Assembly: GCF_010389155.1 (NCBI RefSeq)
Contig: NC_057767.1
Coordinates: 24,067,723 to 24,131,722, forward strand
Length of the DNA: 64,000 bases
Direction: 5' to 3'
Origin: Erigeron canadensis
Taxonomy: Eukaryota; Streptophyta; Magnoliopsida; Asterales; Asteraceae
Below the pieces are notes generated by a model. That model had not been told where the DNA came from, searched no databases, and was given only the letters and a program-made list of their open reading frames with translations. The translations under genes were made by a program, and so were the position numbers. The first letter of the stretch is position 1; each line of letters opens with the position of its first letter. Shown here one piece after another: positions 1-18,040 of the stretch.

Positions 1-3000
1 TGATAAATTTGGCCCTCTAAGCAAATAGTATTATGTCCCGTCTAATAAAAGTATTCTAGTTCAGCCATCACGCCTACCGAATATGAATATTGACCATACC
101 GTGATAAGGATGCATATCACAATGTGACGGTTCAACTCGCCGTATGATCTAACAACCAAAAGGTAGTTTTATCATATAATAAGTTACCAGAATACTAGTG
201 ACACTATACTACAAGAGTACAAGATATATTTTAAGACAATAGACTGAATAAAATTTTAATGTTTTGTATATGTATAGTATCTATTCACCAATTCTTTGCT
301 AGTTTGTCATAGCGGTATGTTGTGAGTTATGGGGGTGGGTTGTTTTTGATCTATATGTACAATTATAAGCTTGGCCCCCTGTGTTTGATCTGCACAACAT
401 CTTTGCCAGGGCTGGATTTGGACATGTGTAATCCGTGCAAACGAGCAGGGCCCAATATTTTACAGAGACCTAAAAGTTTAAGATTCAATTATATATATAA
501 ATAAACAAAAAAAAGATATTACAAAATGTTATAGTGTTTTTTTTTTAATTATATAGTTTTTTTCTTTTGTTTCTAATAAATTGTCAATAGTGCTTTTTTT
601 AATTTATTTATCATTATTATCTTTAATTTATTTTCCGTTTATTTTTATTATGAAATGATTTTCTTATTACATTAAATAAACAAAAAAAGTGAACAATGAT
701 GGCTTACTTGTTAGATATTGTTAAAATATTAGGCTTATTTTAGTATAAAGCATGACCTTTAAAAACCATGAGACGACCCTAATCTTTGCAGATTATATTA
801 ATATTGAGGATAATTATATGTTTATCTTTGTGTTCTATCCCTTTGTATATGATTATGACTGAATGAGTACACTCTTACTGTTTATTACGGGTTATGAGAT
901 CTAATACTGTTTATTACGGGTTATGAGATCTAATACTATTTTTGAGGGTGTACATAAAATGTAAAACGTAGATAATTTTATACTTATATTTTATAAAATA
1001 TAAGGACTGTTTTTAGAAAAGAATTTATAACATGCAAATTAGAATAAAGAAACACTAGTATCATTCCTTACAAAATATATGCTAATAAATAATTCCACGA
1101 CTTTTATCCGTCAATACTTAGTACTCATATTATTAAAATCCAGAGTAATAAATGTATTAATTGTTACTTTTTTCTTAATATTTTAGCAGAAGTTTATTGA
1201 AACTAACTTAATTGCACATGTTCTTGGTTTGAACTTTTGAGTGATCTAATAGGTGCTAGCGATTATGATATAAGACAGGCATTATTCATGACATTGTAGC
1301 CAAAAAAAAATTACTACTAGTATTAATTAATTTATTAACTAGGCTTATATTTTTGTTTAAAAATAGAAAGGTGTTGATCTCAAGGCCTTGGTTGTTATGT
1401 AAGTGAGTTGTTTTCCTACGTACGTAATTCTAGTTATTTTACATATATGTATGAAAGTCCTTCGAAATAATTAAAAATTATCATCACTTACGATTTAGTT
1501 AATGTACATTTATAAGTTCTATCACTAAATGATATTACTTCTTGTTTTAGGGTAGATTACTCATAGAAATAGTCTTTAAATGTAAAGATATTAGAAGTTT
1601 TTAAATCCATTAGATGAATGGGCACATAAAAAAAACTTATTCTTTACTCTAATAAAAGAATAGATTGTGAATGGTGTTTTTTGTATTTTGTACCAATAAA
1701 CATTGCATAGCTTATATATTTAATGACCAAATAAAAAACATAATGTTGAAGATAGATGGAGTGGTAAAGCATTCTTCCTTATATGTTAAGGTTATTGGTT
1801 TGAATCTTGTCAACACCTAAATTTTTTTATCTTTCCTCTTCACTTTTTGAAATTACATAAAACCCCCTCATTTTATGAGGAATGTTTACCAGTAGACCCT
1901 TTTACTTTTTTCTTCTTTTTAGACCCTTAACATATTTCATGGAATACATTATTTTGTAACTTTTTGTACTATAAGTTTATACTTTATAAAAATTAGATAT
2001 GAGTTGTAATTTATGTTTTTTTTAACATTTAGTGTTAACTTTTGTTTAGCTTTTTGCTTTTTTGGCTTGTATTTTACAATTTTGTTTATACTTTGTAACA
2101 TTATCTTTTTTGTAACATTTTTTTTCAACATTATGTTTTAATTAATATTCCATTTGTATATTTACAGTTTTAAATTTTTGCTTTCTATAATATTTTTAAT
2201 AGACTTTTTTTTAATTTTTTTTGTAAAGTTTTGTATCACATATATGTTATTCAATTTTCTTTCGTTGTAATTTTTTATTCTCTTTTGATTTTTGAGTTTG
2301 TTTTTAAGTTATTTTATAAAAGAATAGTATTTGATATGTGACAACTTTATCTATTTTACCAGTTGTTTTTATATTGAATTAAATGAATACCACCTGTTTT
2401 TATAAAAACTTTATGGTTCTATTCCTGGCACTCGGCGCATGTCTTTGATCAACAACGGTTCCGTCACTTTTACCCATACACATCAACGCTCTTCTAATAC
2501 CCGATGCCGCCCAATGGGCGACCCGAACTACTTAGTTACTTATATTATAGCTCAAATATTGACACGGTAGGTTAAAACCGTCCAATGAATGAACACATAA
2601 GTAATAACTTATTACTTAGAGGATATAATTGGGTTCAAGTGATTATATTTGTGAAATGAATTAATAAAGGTTTTCCAAAAATCTTGAATTTCATTTCATA
2701 CATGTGTATAGTTTAATAGTAACAATAAAATACCATTCTAAAAAAAACTATACAAATTCAAGACATGTGAAAATAAAGGTTTTCCTAATCTTATACTCTA
2801 ACCGGTGTATACACTAACCTTCTAATGTATCATATCATTCCCGTTAATTAGTCCTAATTAAATAAAGTTACACAATCATTATCAGAAGGAAAATAATAAA
2901 TACTCATAATTAAACTAATAATCTAATAATCATTGCAACTATTAGATTAAGACATGTGAAAAATCAAGGATAAGATTAGGAAAGAGATTAATGGTATCCA

Positions 3001-4769
3001 CATGTCACCTTCTTATAGTTTTAGAAAGAATTTTAGGAGGATATATCATTTTCCCTATCAGAAATCAAAAAATAATGTAAAAACTATCATAAAAAGGGTA
3101 GAGATTCATTTAAGTTATAAATAACTTGAGGGATCAAGTTAAATCAATCTTGACAAAGAACAAGATTCAAAGTTAATTTTAGATTTTGTCTCTTAATTTT
3201 AATTCAAATGTCAAGATTTTCCAGTCAAATTGGAGAACTTTAGGGAATCCCCACCTTCATAAAAAAAACAATTTCTTTTGTAAAGATAGTTACCTAGTTA
3301 GTGTTAATTCTTGTGGAATCTGAAGCACCAAAATATGACAAGATGGTGAAATACGACCATTTGCTTATCTTGGTATATATGCAGTTATGCAAATACGATC
3401 TAAAAGAATTGATTTTACAATTCTAAATGAACTAATTACATAATCTTAAGTTAAAAAAAACTTTATAGTTGTTATACTTCACATGTTATGAAAAATTGCA
3501 AACAAAATATCAAACATCATTGAAATGGACATTATTATTGATAAATTGATGAAGATATCATGAATGAGACTTGTCATTCCATTAGGGGACCTAGTTACTA
3601 AATCTTTTTTCTTAATGATGGTTATAAGCAAAACTTGCAATGAAAAGTTGGTTGGATAAAGAGGGCCAAGCACTGACCATTAGATATGGAGGTATAGAAT
3701 GTACAAAGATCATAGCTTAATTAAACTCGTCCATACCAGTTTTCATATGTGTCCGTTGTATATGGTCCAACATAAATTAGAAATGGGACCAAATATCTGC
3801 ATCTTCCCATATTAAAGACAAGGTTGTTGAATTATTTTCCATTTCTGCATATATATACGAATGTACCAATAATTTAATCTAAATAGAGACAGATATACAT
3901 TTGCAATAAAAACAAACACGGGCATTATCTTATATCTCTAATACATGAGTTGTAGATTCTCGTCGAAGGTTTTTTTCGAATCACATACTTCATATCATCT
4001 TTTTACTTAAATATTTGGAACGTTGGGGTATCAAACTTGTACAAAACCTTCCCTAATATTTGCTTCAAATTTGGAAAACTTGATGGAAAGAGCTAATAAT
4101 CATTTTTCATATTTAGAGTATCATTACTACTATTCTTTACACAAAGACCATCTTAATTAATCATATAACTCATAATATATATTAACTGTTAGATCTAATA
4201 CTATTGATATATATAAATGTAATTAATTATTAACAAGTCATTGTTTAAAAATTATTAGTCAATAAAATACAATCAATAAAAGATATATGTTTAATACATC
4301 AAACGATCCTTCTTGGCATTGCCTAAATGTGCGTTCAATTAGTACTTAGGGGACTACTTGCGAAAATGTTCGAAGGCTAGCTAGCGATAATCTTATTCAA
4401 TTCCTAAGACTTCTATCACTCGAAGAATTGGTACTACCAAATTTTGGTCTGGCTAGCTGGTGGATTGGTTCAGCCCCTTTACGCGAGTTGTTCCTTCGTG
4501 TTATTGTATTGGAGCGACACAAAAAGCTGTTTGATTTAGAATTGGCGAGGTGAAATTAGCTAGGGGAGGCGTTTAATTATATGTCCCAATTATGTTCGCT
4601 TAATCAGTTAATCAATGGCACTTTTTTTTTTGTAAAAAAAAAAACAAGAACATTGAGATACCGTAACATGTGGTCAGAACCAACTAGTTAAAGTTAAAGC
4701 TACTTGTTTTGAACAAGTATATGTTTATTTCAAATAGTCTGTTTAATTTTTGGGAAATAATTACGGTAT
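1..4769. other. AT-rich intergenic DNA, no gene seen
   Basis: No reading frame here looks like a conserved protein; the short open frames are in low-complexity AT-rich DNA. The stretch around 2425-2525 is richer in GC than its surroundings but I recognise nothing in it. A short segment near 405-500 (aggGCTGG..., then GGGCCC) resembles worn transposon-end sequence that recurs near 29020-29080, but I cannot assign it. Confidence 0.6.
876..933. repeat. 29-bp exact tandem duplication
   Basis: Two adjacent identical 29-bp units, 876-904 and 905-933, each starting tactgtttattacggg and ending gagatctaa. No open frame or known motif is involved, so it looks like a recent slippage or repair duplication. 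Confidence 0.9.
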
Positions 4770-4782
4770 CTCAATGTTTTTG

Positions 4783-5116
4783 TTTTTTTTTCTTTTTTTA
4801 AATGAATTTCGCTGAAAACTTCGTGTCGTGATTCGACAACGGAAGGTCTAGCATACGTTGTCTTAATCGGGTCCGCGCTAGAGAGCTCACTCGAAGTAGA
4901 AATGTCTATTTCAAATACCCGATGGGGGAAAACCTCTATTAATCCGCCCAAAGGCACGACGATCAATAGGGGTAAACCCTGCCCCTTAGACTTGAACATG
5001 GGTATACCCAAGCCAAACCCTCATAAATGGACCTCCTTATGTCCTCCTCAAGGCTTGAACTCAAGACCTCATGGATAAGGGGATGTTATTTAACCATTGA
5101 GCTAATGCTCAAGAAC
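4783..5116 (-). mobile_element. tRNA-derived SINE, copy 1
   Basis: Read on the minus strand, this begins with a tRNA-like head: an A-box-like TAGCTCAATGGTTA and a B-box-like GTCTTGAGTTCAAGCC near 5060-5105. A conserved body follows, ending ACTTCGTGT...TTTCAGCGAAATTCA (mirrored at 4801-4830) and an A-rich tail (T-run at 4777-4799 on the plus strand). The flanks carry a 13-bp duplication with one mismatch, CTCAATGTTTTTG at 4770-4782 and CTCAATGTTCTTG at 5117-5129, as expected for LINE-mediated insertion. The same body recurs at 6775-7107 and, 5'-truncated, at 54511-54670. The short open frames across it are not genes. Confidence 0.8.
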
Positions 5117-5129
5117 CTCAATGTTCTTG

Positions 5130-6774
5130 TTCATACTTGCATGGTTTGCATATTGCGATTATTTTTTGTTATTGATGTCATGTCGTTATATATGTTTGCT
5201 AACAACTTTGACATATGAAATTGATATTTATTTATGGCATGAAATACGAGCAATATAACAGGATGCAAATTGACCGAATCAAAGCTCATCATGTCACAGA
5301 TTACTATTCTTATCATTTTCTATTAATATAGATATATAGATGATCATATTTCAACATTTATAGGTAATTAATTATAATCCTTATTTTTTATTTGGATACA
5401 CTACTACACTTCATGTTGGGAAAATGTCAGCATTGAAATGCACAATGTATACCGACTAAATGTGAATTTACCCTTTATGATTGACTACAAAATGAACGTT
5501 GTTGATTAATAAGGTAAGATTAAAAATTAGCAAAGTATACAAACTTTTTTTAAAAATCTCATGAAAAATTACTACCTTGCTGATGTATTATAACTCCAAA
5601 TGTTTACATAGAGATGCTAAGGCATCTGTTTTTTAGCTTATGTATTTTACATAACCATGGACCATTATGACACTTTCATTCTAATCGGACCAAATGGTTA
5701 GGAGAAAAGTCCCCATCATATACGAAACAGAAAAGTTTTAGATTTTGCCACTAATAAAAACAAGACTCTTAGAGAATGTAGTTCGCACTCAAGGTGGTGT
5801 ACGGCGTCTCGGGGTTACCACACCATGGTATGCGGGCAGAAGGCTTTAGGCGTCATCGGCATTCCATGCGGATTCGGATGACTTAGTTTGTTTGTTTCGG
5901 ATGACGATTTAAATGTGTAAGTGGTACATGCTTTCAATGGAAATGACGCACAATTCATGTTAAGGTCATCTATTGATAGTCAAATTAAGAAACAAATGTG
6001 ACACTAAAGTGGTGACAACCAACATAAAATGAGTTGTTTCACACCTAATGCTTTTAGGAAAACCAATATAAACTTATAACCCAATATAGCATGTAGTTAT
6101 GAACCAGACCCTAAAGGATTCCTTATATTGTATTGTCTTTTTTGTTACTTATGTCTTTATAGCGAAATAGATTATCGATAGACAAGTGGTGTTATTTTGG
6201 ATGTACTTTGGGAATCATAAAAGGTAAGGGACCACGAATGGGGTTTGGTGAGGAAAGAAAACCATTGAAAAGCTTCCTTTTTAAGGGCTTTTGTCCCTTT
6301 TGGGGTACACAATAGATGCTCGAATTGTTAAAATATATGGTCAAATGTACACTTTCACCATCAAAGATGCTTAAACCTCAACTTAGTTGAATAAACAAAG
6401 TCATTGGGACCTATTATCTTAGGTTAGTGTTGGCATAACCTTAATTAATTAGCTATAAATGCCCAAATAGTGTCATTTTAGATCGGATTCTTATTAACTA
6501 TATCCACATATCACATGAGTTAATAGACAAGACAGAAAAAAGAATGGCAAGGTTTGAGTCCTTTGTTGTATTTCGAATGAAGTTAGTGTTTGGAAAATAT
6601 GAATTTATGTTTTATTTATATGTGGTATAAACTAAAATGATGAATGTGTGACTCTTTTGTTGGCAACGATACATTAGGGTCGATGGATCTTATGTTTTTG
6701 TACGAGCCAGGTGTGTTTTATTGTGTGTGGAGTTAGCTGACTTTAAGCTTGTGTTATCAAATTGATTTTCAGTA
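5130..6774. other. Intergenic, no gene seen
   Basis: No conserved coding segment or RNA gene recognised. A GC-richer patch at about 5775-5900 stands out in base composition but has no recognisable content. Confidence 0.55.
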
Positions 6775-7107
6775 TTTTTTTTTTTTTTTTTTTGAAAGGT
6801 GAATTTCGCTTGAGAACTTCGTGTCACGATACGACAGCGTGAGGTCTAATATACGTTGTCTTAACTGGGTTCGCGTTAGAGAGCTCTCTCGAAGTAGAAA
6901 TGTCTATTTACCCGATTGGGGGGGGGGGGGGGGAGGGACCCCCTACTAATCCGCCACGATCAATAGGGCTAAACTCTGCCTCCTTAGACTTGAACCTGAG
7001 TATACCCAAGCCAAGCCTTCATAGAAAGATTTCTTATGTACTTCCCAAGTCTTAAACCCAAAACCTTTTATTTTTAAGGCAAGTACTCAACCATTTGAGC
7101 TAACTAA
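6775..7107 (-). mobile_element. tRNA-derived SINE, copy 2
   Basis: The same family as the element at 4783-5116: the mirrored 3' end with its T-run (6775-6794), the block around GGTCTAATATACGTTGTCTTAA, the GAGAGCTC block, and the worn tRNA-like head near 7040-7105. It contains a run of about 16 G at 6919-6934, which the other copies lack, and a small deletion after it. I could not see a clear target duplication. Confidence 0.75.
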
Positions 7108-9363
7108 GAAGTACACTTATTTTATTATGACAATCCACATTGTTAACTTAATGTAGGGACATACAAAATCAATACATCTTTAATTATGGGAATTTACCAT
7201 ATTGAGGAAGATCCAACTTACATTATGTTACATTAACATAAAAAAAATTAAATTTAATTCCATCAAAAATTTATACATTTTAAGAATCAAATTGTCCCTT
7301 CAAAAAACCCTTAAACAATACCCTAATATCAAATGTTAGATTTATATAATGACAATGTGTAATACTTAGTTGTGTCGGTATGAAAATAAGCATGTTTTAT
7401 TAAGTTGGAAAATATTTTATCTAGTTGTCCATGATTTGATCTCACTTTTCATATGGGTGTCGAGATATAGACAACCTTACTCAAACTTATGATAAAGAAA
7501 CTGTTGTTCTATCAAATATAACAAAAAAGACATATCTCAAGTCTTGTTAGGGATCACCCTTGACCTCTATTTCAATAGGCATGGATTTTAACCACTTGAT
7601 ACAACTCGATTGATTTCAAATTCTTTCTAAACATAATCTAAATTTGTAAAAAAAAAAAAAAAAACCAAGAAAAACACATGTTTGGTATTTTTAAATTTTA
7701 AGTAGCGCCTATGATAAATTTTTGCCTATGCTTATTAATTAATTTGTCACCTATGGTATACATAGGGGGCCGATCAAATGAATACATTCTTAAAACGAGA
7801 ACATAGTGGGAATATTTAAAAATTTTATTTTGATACATTAAAAAGTCCATTAAACTAACATAGTGTATAACTAATTATCATTATTAAAAGTTTAACAACA
7901 CATTGATCTATCAAAATCGTAAAAATCATTTTTTTTGTTCATTCATCTTGGATGCATATTCATCAAAATGGATACACAAAGAAAAAAACGTGATTTTTTT
8001 TATTTTGATGGATTAATGTGTTATTAAACACTTAAATAATGATAATTATTTATGAACAATGTTAATTTTATAGACTTTTAGTGCATCAAAATAATGTTTT
8101 TAAATGTTCTCACAGTTTTCTTAATTTAAGCGTGTTCCCACTAAAAAACCCACCTGTTATACATAATCCATATTGACGATGATATACCTAGTTCTATGAT
8201 TATGATAGAATTCATACCATAAACTCGTTAAGATTTTATGCTGACATGATATAATTTTGAGAACTATACTAGAAATACCTTCTAACTCTTAAAATACTTT
8301 TAACCTATCATTATAGATAATTTTATAAAAATTAACTGTTACATAAATATGAACAAACCACTGGCTTAAACCCCAGTGGCAAGGGATATCTCATAAGTTC
8401 ACTATATGGATCTCGGATAAAGTCTCAGGATCGAGTATTGGGGTTTTCATCTCAAAGGTTTTTTTCCATAAGAAAAAGGTTGGAGATTCAAAAAATATCT
8501 GGTTAAAAATCGAAACTCACTTTGAAAATAATAATAATAATAAAAAATATGAACACATTTAACAATAATAGCCTCTAATAAGTGAACTTAGCAAAATGGT
8601 TACATAAATGAACAACGTTCCATCGTTATATAGTTTTTTATATATCTAACTCTAACTCACAAGAAAAGTTATTTTTAAAAAAAGCCTATATTCATTCTTG
8701 AGAGTATTTTACTCACTCCAAAATTTATATCCGATACCTTATGTTCTCAAGTTTTATCAAAATATATATTGATTCATAACCATCACGAAGGACTAGTCTA
8801 TCTATAAGAATAACTGGAGGCTCGACCACGAACAACAAGACCTAATTTCGTCAGGTATTGTTTCTTCCAATTGAGAAAGTAAGTCTTTGTGTCCTTGCGA
8901 GAATGCCTTCTTTTTCAAGAAAGGGGCGGTGACATGTGTAAGCAAGAAGAAGTTGTTGGAGCAATTACCGCTCTTTCTGCTGAGTTTATATCCACTCTTG
9001 TGCTAGAAGAAAAGAAGAGACGTCGAGCTAAGTATGAATCTTATAGGACGAGGTCAAATGGCACGAGTGAGCTTCTTATTAAATGAAAGTGCGAATCATA
9101 GAGGAAGATCAAGGGGGTTAGATCCACGGGTGGGACAAAACTTGTCTTTGTCTTTGCAAGGGAAAGTATGGATTGAAACCAAAAAAAATGTGACCTAAGA
9201 AAAGGAACAGTCAAAGCAGGGACTTAGAGACTAGCATCCGATTGTGAGACACTTTCGCTTGCGGTTGCTACTTTCACTGTTTGTGTTAGGAGGTGAAGCG
9301 GACCCCTAGCCAGCTTTCAAAGCTAGAATTCACTTAGCTAATACGAGTACCGCGTGGACTTAA
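7108..9363. other. Intergenic; possible worn second SINE and an unplaced small ORF
   Basis: At 8355-8530 (+) the order 'ACCACTGGCTTAAACCCCAG ... GTCTCAGGATCGAG ... A-rich end' resembles a worn tRNA-derived SINE of a different family, which I hold only weakly. At 8933-9083 a 50-codon frame starting MCKQEEVV and rich in Glu/Lys/Arg has no homology I recognise. The stretch 9185-9363 is GC-richer than its surroundings and directly abuts the plastid fragment, so it may be organellar too, perhaps mitochondrial; I cannot prove this from sequence alone. Confidence 0.35.
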
Positions 9364-9640
9364 AGAGAGGGATGGGGTTTCTCTCGCTTTTGGCATAGTG
9401 GCCCCCAGTGGGGGCCCGCACGACGGGCTATTAGCTCAGTGGTAGAGCGCGCCCCTGATAATTGCGTCGTTGTGCCTGAGCTGTGAGGGCTCTCAGCCAC
9501 ATGAATAGTTCAATGTGCTCATCGGCGCCTGACCCTGAGATGTGGATCATCCAAGGCGCATTAGCATGGCGTACTCCTCCTGTTCGAACCGGGGTTTGAA
9601 ACCAAACTTCTCCTCAGGAGGATAGATGGGGCGATTCAGT
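9364..9640 (+). other. Nuclear plastid DNA fragment (16S rRNA-trnI spacer to trnI intron)
   Basis: From 'gagagggatggggtttctct' to 'gataGATGGGGCGATTCAG' the sequence matches, from memory, the inverted-repeat region of angiosperm chloroplast genomes: the end of the 16S-trnI spacer, the trnI-GAU 5' exon, and the start of its group II intron. A few G-to-A and C-to-T differences from the usual plastid sequence are visible near 9478-9510. These fit transfer to the nucleus followed by methylation-driven decay. It stops abruptly at about 9640 inside the intron and is followed by ordinary nuclear DNA. Confidence 0.85.
9425..9461 (+). pseudogene. trnI-GAU: 5' exon of plastid trnI-GAU (non-functional copy)
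   Basis: GGGCTATTAGCTCAGTGGTA followed by GAGCGCGCCCCTGATAA is the 5' half of chloroplast tRNA-Ile up to the anticodon loop, followed at once by the group II intron start. The 3' exon is absent, so no tRNA can form. This is a passenger in the plastid-derived fragment. Confidence 0.85.
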
Positions 9641-10793
9641 CTTTGGCATATGTTTAAGTCTGTAGCCCGAAAGTTTTGTTCAAAGTTCGTGTTTAACTAA
9701 TATGCAATTCATTAGTTCACTGTTTGTGGTCGGTTTGGGTTCTTCGTACCTTGTTTCGGGGTTCATGCTATTAAAGTCAGTGTTTTTGAAACTGGTTTGA
9801 ACCGGCTGGTTACTGGTCACACCAACAACCAAAACATTTTATAACCTGTTAATACAGGTGAAATTGGTAGCTAAAAGAACCGGTAAAAACGAGATGGTTT
9901 GGTTAAACCCACAATGAACTAGCTAATGGTTCAAGGCACCATCTCCCTTATGAGAAATACGACTATACGAGGCTTACATAAGTATTTGTAAACACATCTT
10001 TCGCAATTAAATCAAGTCCCTTTTATTGCAATGACATCCCGTAACGAAATTTTGTAAACCACAATACAAGTGCGATATCAAATTCATTATTGCTTGAGTA
10101 TCGTGTTTATTTAAATTCATTAGTCGAGATTCTGAGGACCAAAAATTCTTCAAAAGCTCTTTTAATTGCTAAACTTTTTGACAGACTTAACTTGAAGGTG
10201 ATACGATTCATATTTAGTCTCCACAATAACCATTACGAGGTTCAACTCTAAAACCAATTTGTTAAGCTAAGCTATCTTGTTAGAAAATCCGTTATCAAGG
10301 GATATTTCTACATATCATCTACAAAGATACAAAACTCAAAACGGCTATATAGGAATACTGAAGCCTGAAGGCATGATGATCCAACTAGCACGGTTATGCT
10401 TCTAGTAGCTATTAATCTAAAAGCAATGAGGAAAGTAGGACACTAGGAAATGCCATTTCCTGGAAGTTCATTGACTTGTTGGGACTTATCATGGGTCTAA
10501 AGGTAACTGACTGTTCAGGATCAGTTGCTTTCAAGGACCAAAAGTATCCCCGAAATTCAGATGAAGCACCGTTGTATCCATACAATTCCCCTTAAAACTA
10601 TAAATCATCTACATCGTTGTAAGACAGTACATAGTTAAGAGAATGCTAGGGAAAACAAAGAAGAATTTTACAAAAGCAAAGTGTGCTTTAAAATTAAAAA
10701 AAACGCATGATGTTTAAAAGATACAAATGACATTCCACGCCCACCTCCCCCCTCCAGCAGACACAGGCAAACCTCTTTCGCCATTGTAAGCAT
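9641..10793. other. Intergenic; downstream region of the 14-3-3 gene
   Basis: The interval up to about 10650 holds nothing I recognise. The part next to 10794 will contain the 3' UTR and poly(A) region of the minus-strand 14-3-3 gene. AACCGG-rich text near 9780-9900 resembles sequences at 14760-14940 and 29860-29930, and may be a worn dispersed repeat. Confidence 0.4.
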
Positions 10794-15727
<4,934 letters not shown>

Positions 15728-16184
15728 TTTGATTTTTTTTTTTTTAAAAAAAGAGAGATTTTTTGAATGTGGGTGTTTTTGTAAAGAGAGAGATAGATAT
15801 AGATGTGTAGATACAGATGAATTTGTATAGATGTAAAACCACTGTTGGATGTTGTTTGGAGGTTTTTTGTATTTTTTATTTTTTAATTTAATATGTTTTC
15901 TTGTTTGTTTGGTGTTTGATGGGATCGTGGCCGTTGTTTTAGTGGTCCCCCATTTGTGAAAATTTTGAATTTTAAATTGGTGATAAGATAGAGATGTTAA
16001 TGTGGTGTTTTCGGCCATGTTTTTTATTTTAAAAAAAAAATCGGTTTAATGAGAGCTGCTTTATGTTAAATCGGTTAAAACATCTGGCTGAGTTACTTTC
16101 AAAGAAAATTGAAACAACTTTTAAGCTTTGGATTATAACGAGTAATTAAAAGTCGAAGATTCAAAGAGAATAAAGGTGTCTCGG

Positions 16185-16902
16185 TTTTACATATAAAGTT
16201 AATCGATTTAATCCAAAATTTAAAATTGTTCCTCAATTGAATTGAGTTTTTTTATTTTTATTTTTCTTGTTGTATTATCTTACTAACTGTTTGTATACCT
16301 AATAGTCAATAGAGTTTAAAACTTATATATTTTTAGTATTATAAATATTTTGTAATATTTTTTAAATAATTTTTAAGAGTATTTTTGTTAGATTGTAGCA
16401 ATTTTATAACCTTATTTAAAAGATTAAATAGGTTTTTGAGATCAACTTATTTTTTTTATAAAAATAAAAACATTATTTGTACAATATCCACCAAAATGGT
16501 GATACCAAACCTTACAACATATATACAAGAATCACATGAATTGAGTTGACTTTCAATTTTACATATAAAGTTGATCAAATTTAAATAATTCAAAAGTTAA
16601 ATTGTTCCTTCGATTAAATTGAGTCTTTGTTCATATTATTTTACTAAATACTTTGTATACTTAATGGTCAATAGAGTTTACAACTTATATATTTTTAGTA
16701 TTATAAATATTTGGTACTTTTAAATAATTTTTAAGAGTATTTTTGCTGTATTGTAGCAATTTTATAGCCTTATTTGAAAATAAACCGATTAAACAGGTTT
16801 TGAGACCCAACTTTTTTTATTAAAAAAAAAATGAATTTCATGTATACAGTATCCACCAAAGTAGTGATACCAAAACTTACAACAATTATACAAGAATCAC
16901 AT
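16185..16902. repeat. Degenerate tandem duplication, period about 372 bp
   Basis: Copy 1 (16185-16537) and copy 2 (16557-16902) both run from TTTTACATATAAAGTT through GTCAATAGAGTTTA, TATATTTTTAGTATTATAAA and TTTTTAAGAGTATTTTTG to ATATCCACCAA (copy 2: GTATCCACCAA), then TACAAGAATCACAT. By eye they agree at roughly four bases in five. They lie about 0.5-1.2 kb upstream of the start codon of the minus-strand 14-3-3 gene. No coding potential. Confidence 0.85.
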
Positions 16903-18040
16903 TACGTCGAATCTACACCAACTATTTCAACTAATGTTTACATTATTCTTTCATTTGTTATACCAAAGAAAAGCCAATGACTTTATGTCTTATACAACTT
17001 TCTCAATCTTGATTTGTGTGTTATATCCTTTAATACCTAATTTTGTTCTTTCTTCTCAAGTCTCACATTTTCAAGAATCTCAAGAAGATGATTAAAAAAA
17101 GAAAGAACAATGTGGCCTTGCACCAAAAGGTAATGAAAGTCCAAATTATATTAGCCAATAATTCACACCACAAAAAAGATTATCCACATATTCCGAGTAC
17201 TCCTCACACAAAACACACATTCCATTGCCAAAACTCAAGATGCAGAATGTACGTAACTTTGAAAAGAATAAATCTATATCCATATATATGATTTAAAATA
17301 ATTAATTAAAATATTAATAGAAAGAAAATTTTCCCCATTCCCATATATCTGTAAATATAGAATATAGATATAATGATATAACTAGTTAATTAAAAACCCG
17401 AGTTTTTTGAAGTTAAATTAGTTCTGACCCAGACATTTTTCGTTCAGATCAATATTAGAAGAAAAAAGTTGAAAAGTTCAAAAATTTTAAAAAAGAATAT
17501 TTAAAAAGTTTAATGTTAATGTTGATGACTATTCATTTATCATTGTATATATGTTTTAAAAATTATTTATATGAGGATAGAAAAAGGGATCAAAGTTTAA
17601 GATAGCTAAAGGAAGTAAACATGTTTAAGGTAAAAAAAAACAATAAGAAAATAAAAATACAAAAATTATAAGATGAAGGCTTGCCATTTTATTCTTTTTC
17701 TAAAAATAATTTTTGAAAATAATTTTATTTTATTAATATAAGAGATTAGTTTGATTTTAATTTGATTCAAAGTCTTCAAAGATGCAGCCGACTTCATCAT
17801 TTATACGGATATATTTCTTATTTTTTACAATTTTTTATTTTCATTATTAAATAACGTAGAAGGAAGTGCGATATAGCAACAACCATTGTACGAATTCAGT
17901 GAGTATTCTATTCTATAAGTTTTTTCGTCTTTTTATATACTAGATTCCTAAATATAAATAGGATTAAATTATGACGATTTATATGATCCTATGAAATCAT
18001 TGGATTTTAGCAATAAGTTCAAGTTTATTAAAGTTGGACG
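16903..18040. other. AT-rich intergenic, no gene seen
   Basis: I see no conserved reading frame or RNA gene. The open frame near 17043-17291 is low-complexity Lys/His-rich text without recognisable domains. Confidence 0.55.

Noticed and set aside
9425..9461. A functional nuclear tRNA-Ile gene
   Set aside because: Only the 5' half is present; the 3' exon is missing and the sequence continues into a group II intron.
15728..16018. In-frame N-terminal extension of the 14-3-3 protein
   Set aside because: The extension is Thr/Ser/Lys/Asn-rich low-complexity text ending in a poly-Lys run; the family starts at the ATG at 15727, and the extra DNA is best read as 5' leader.
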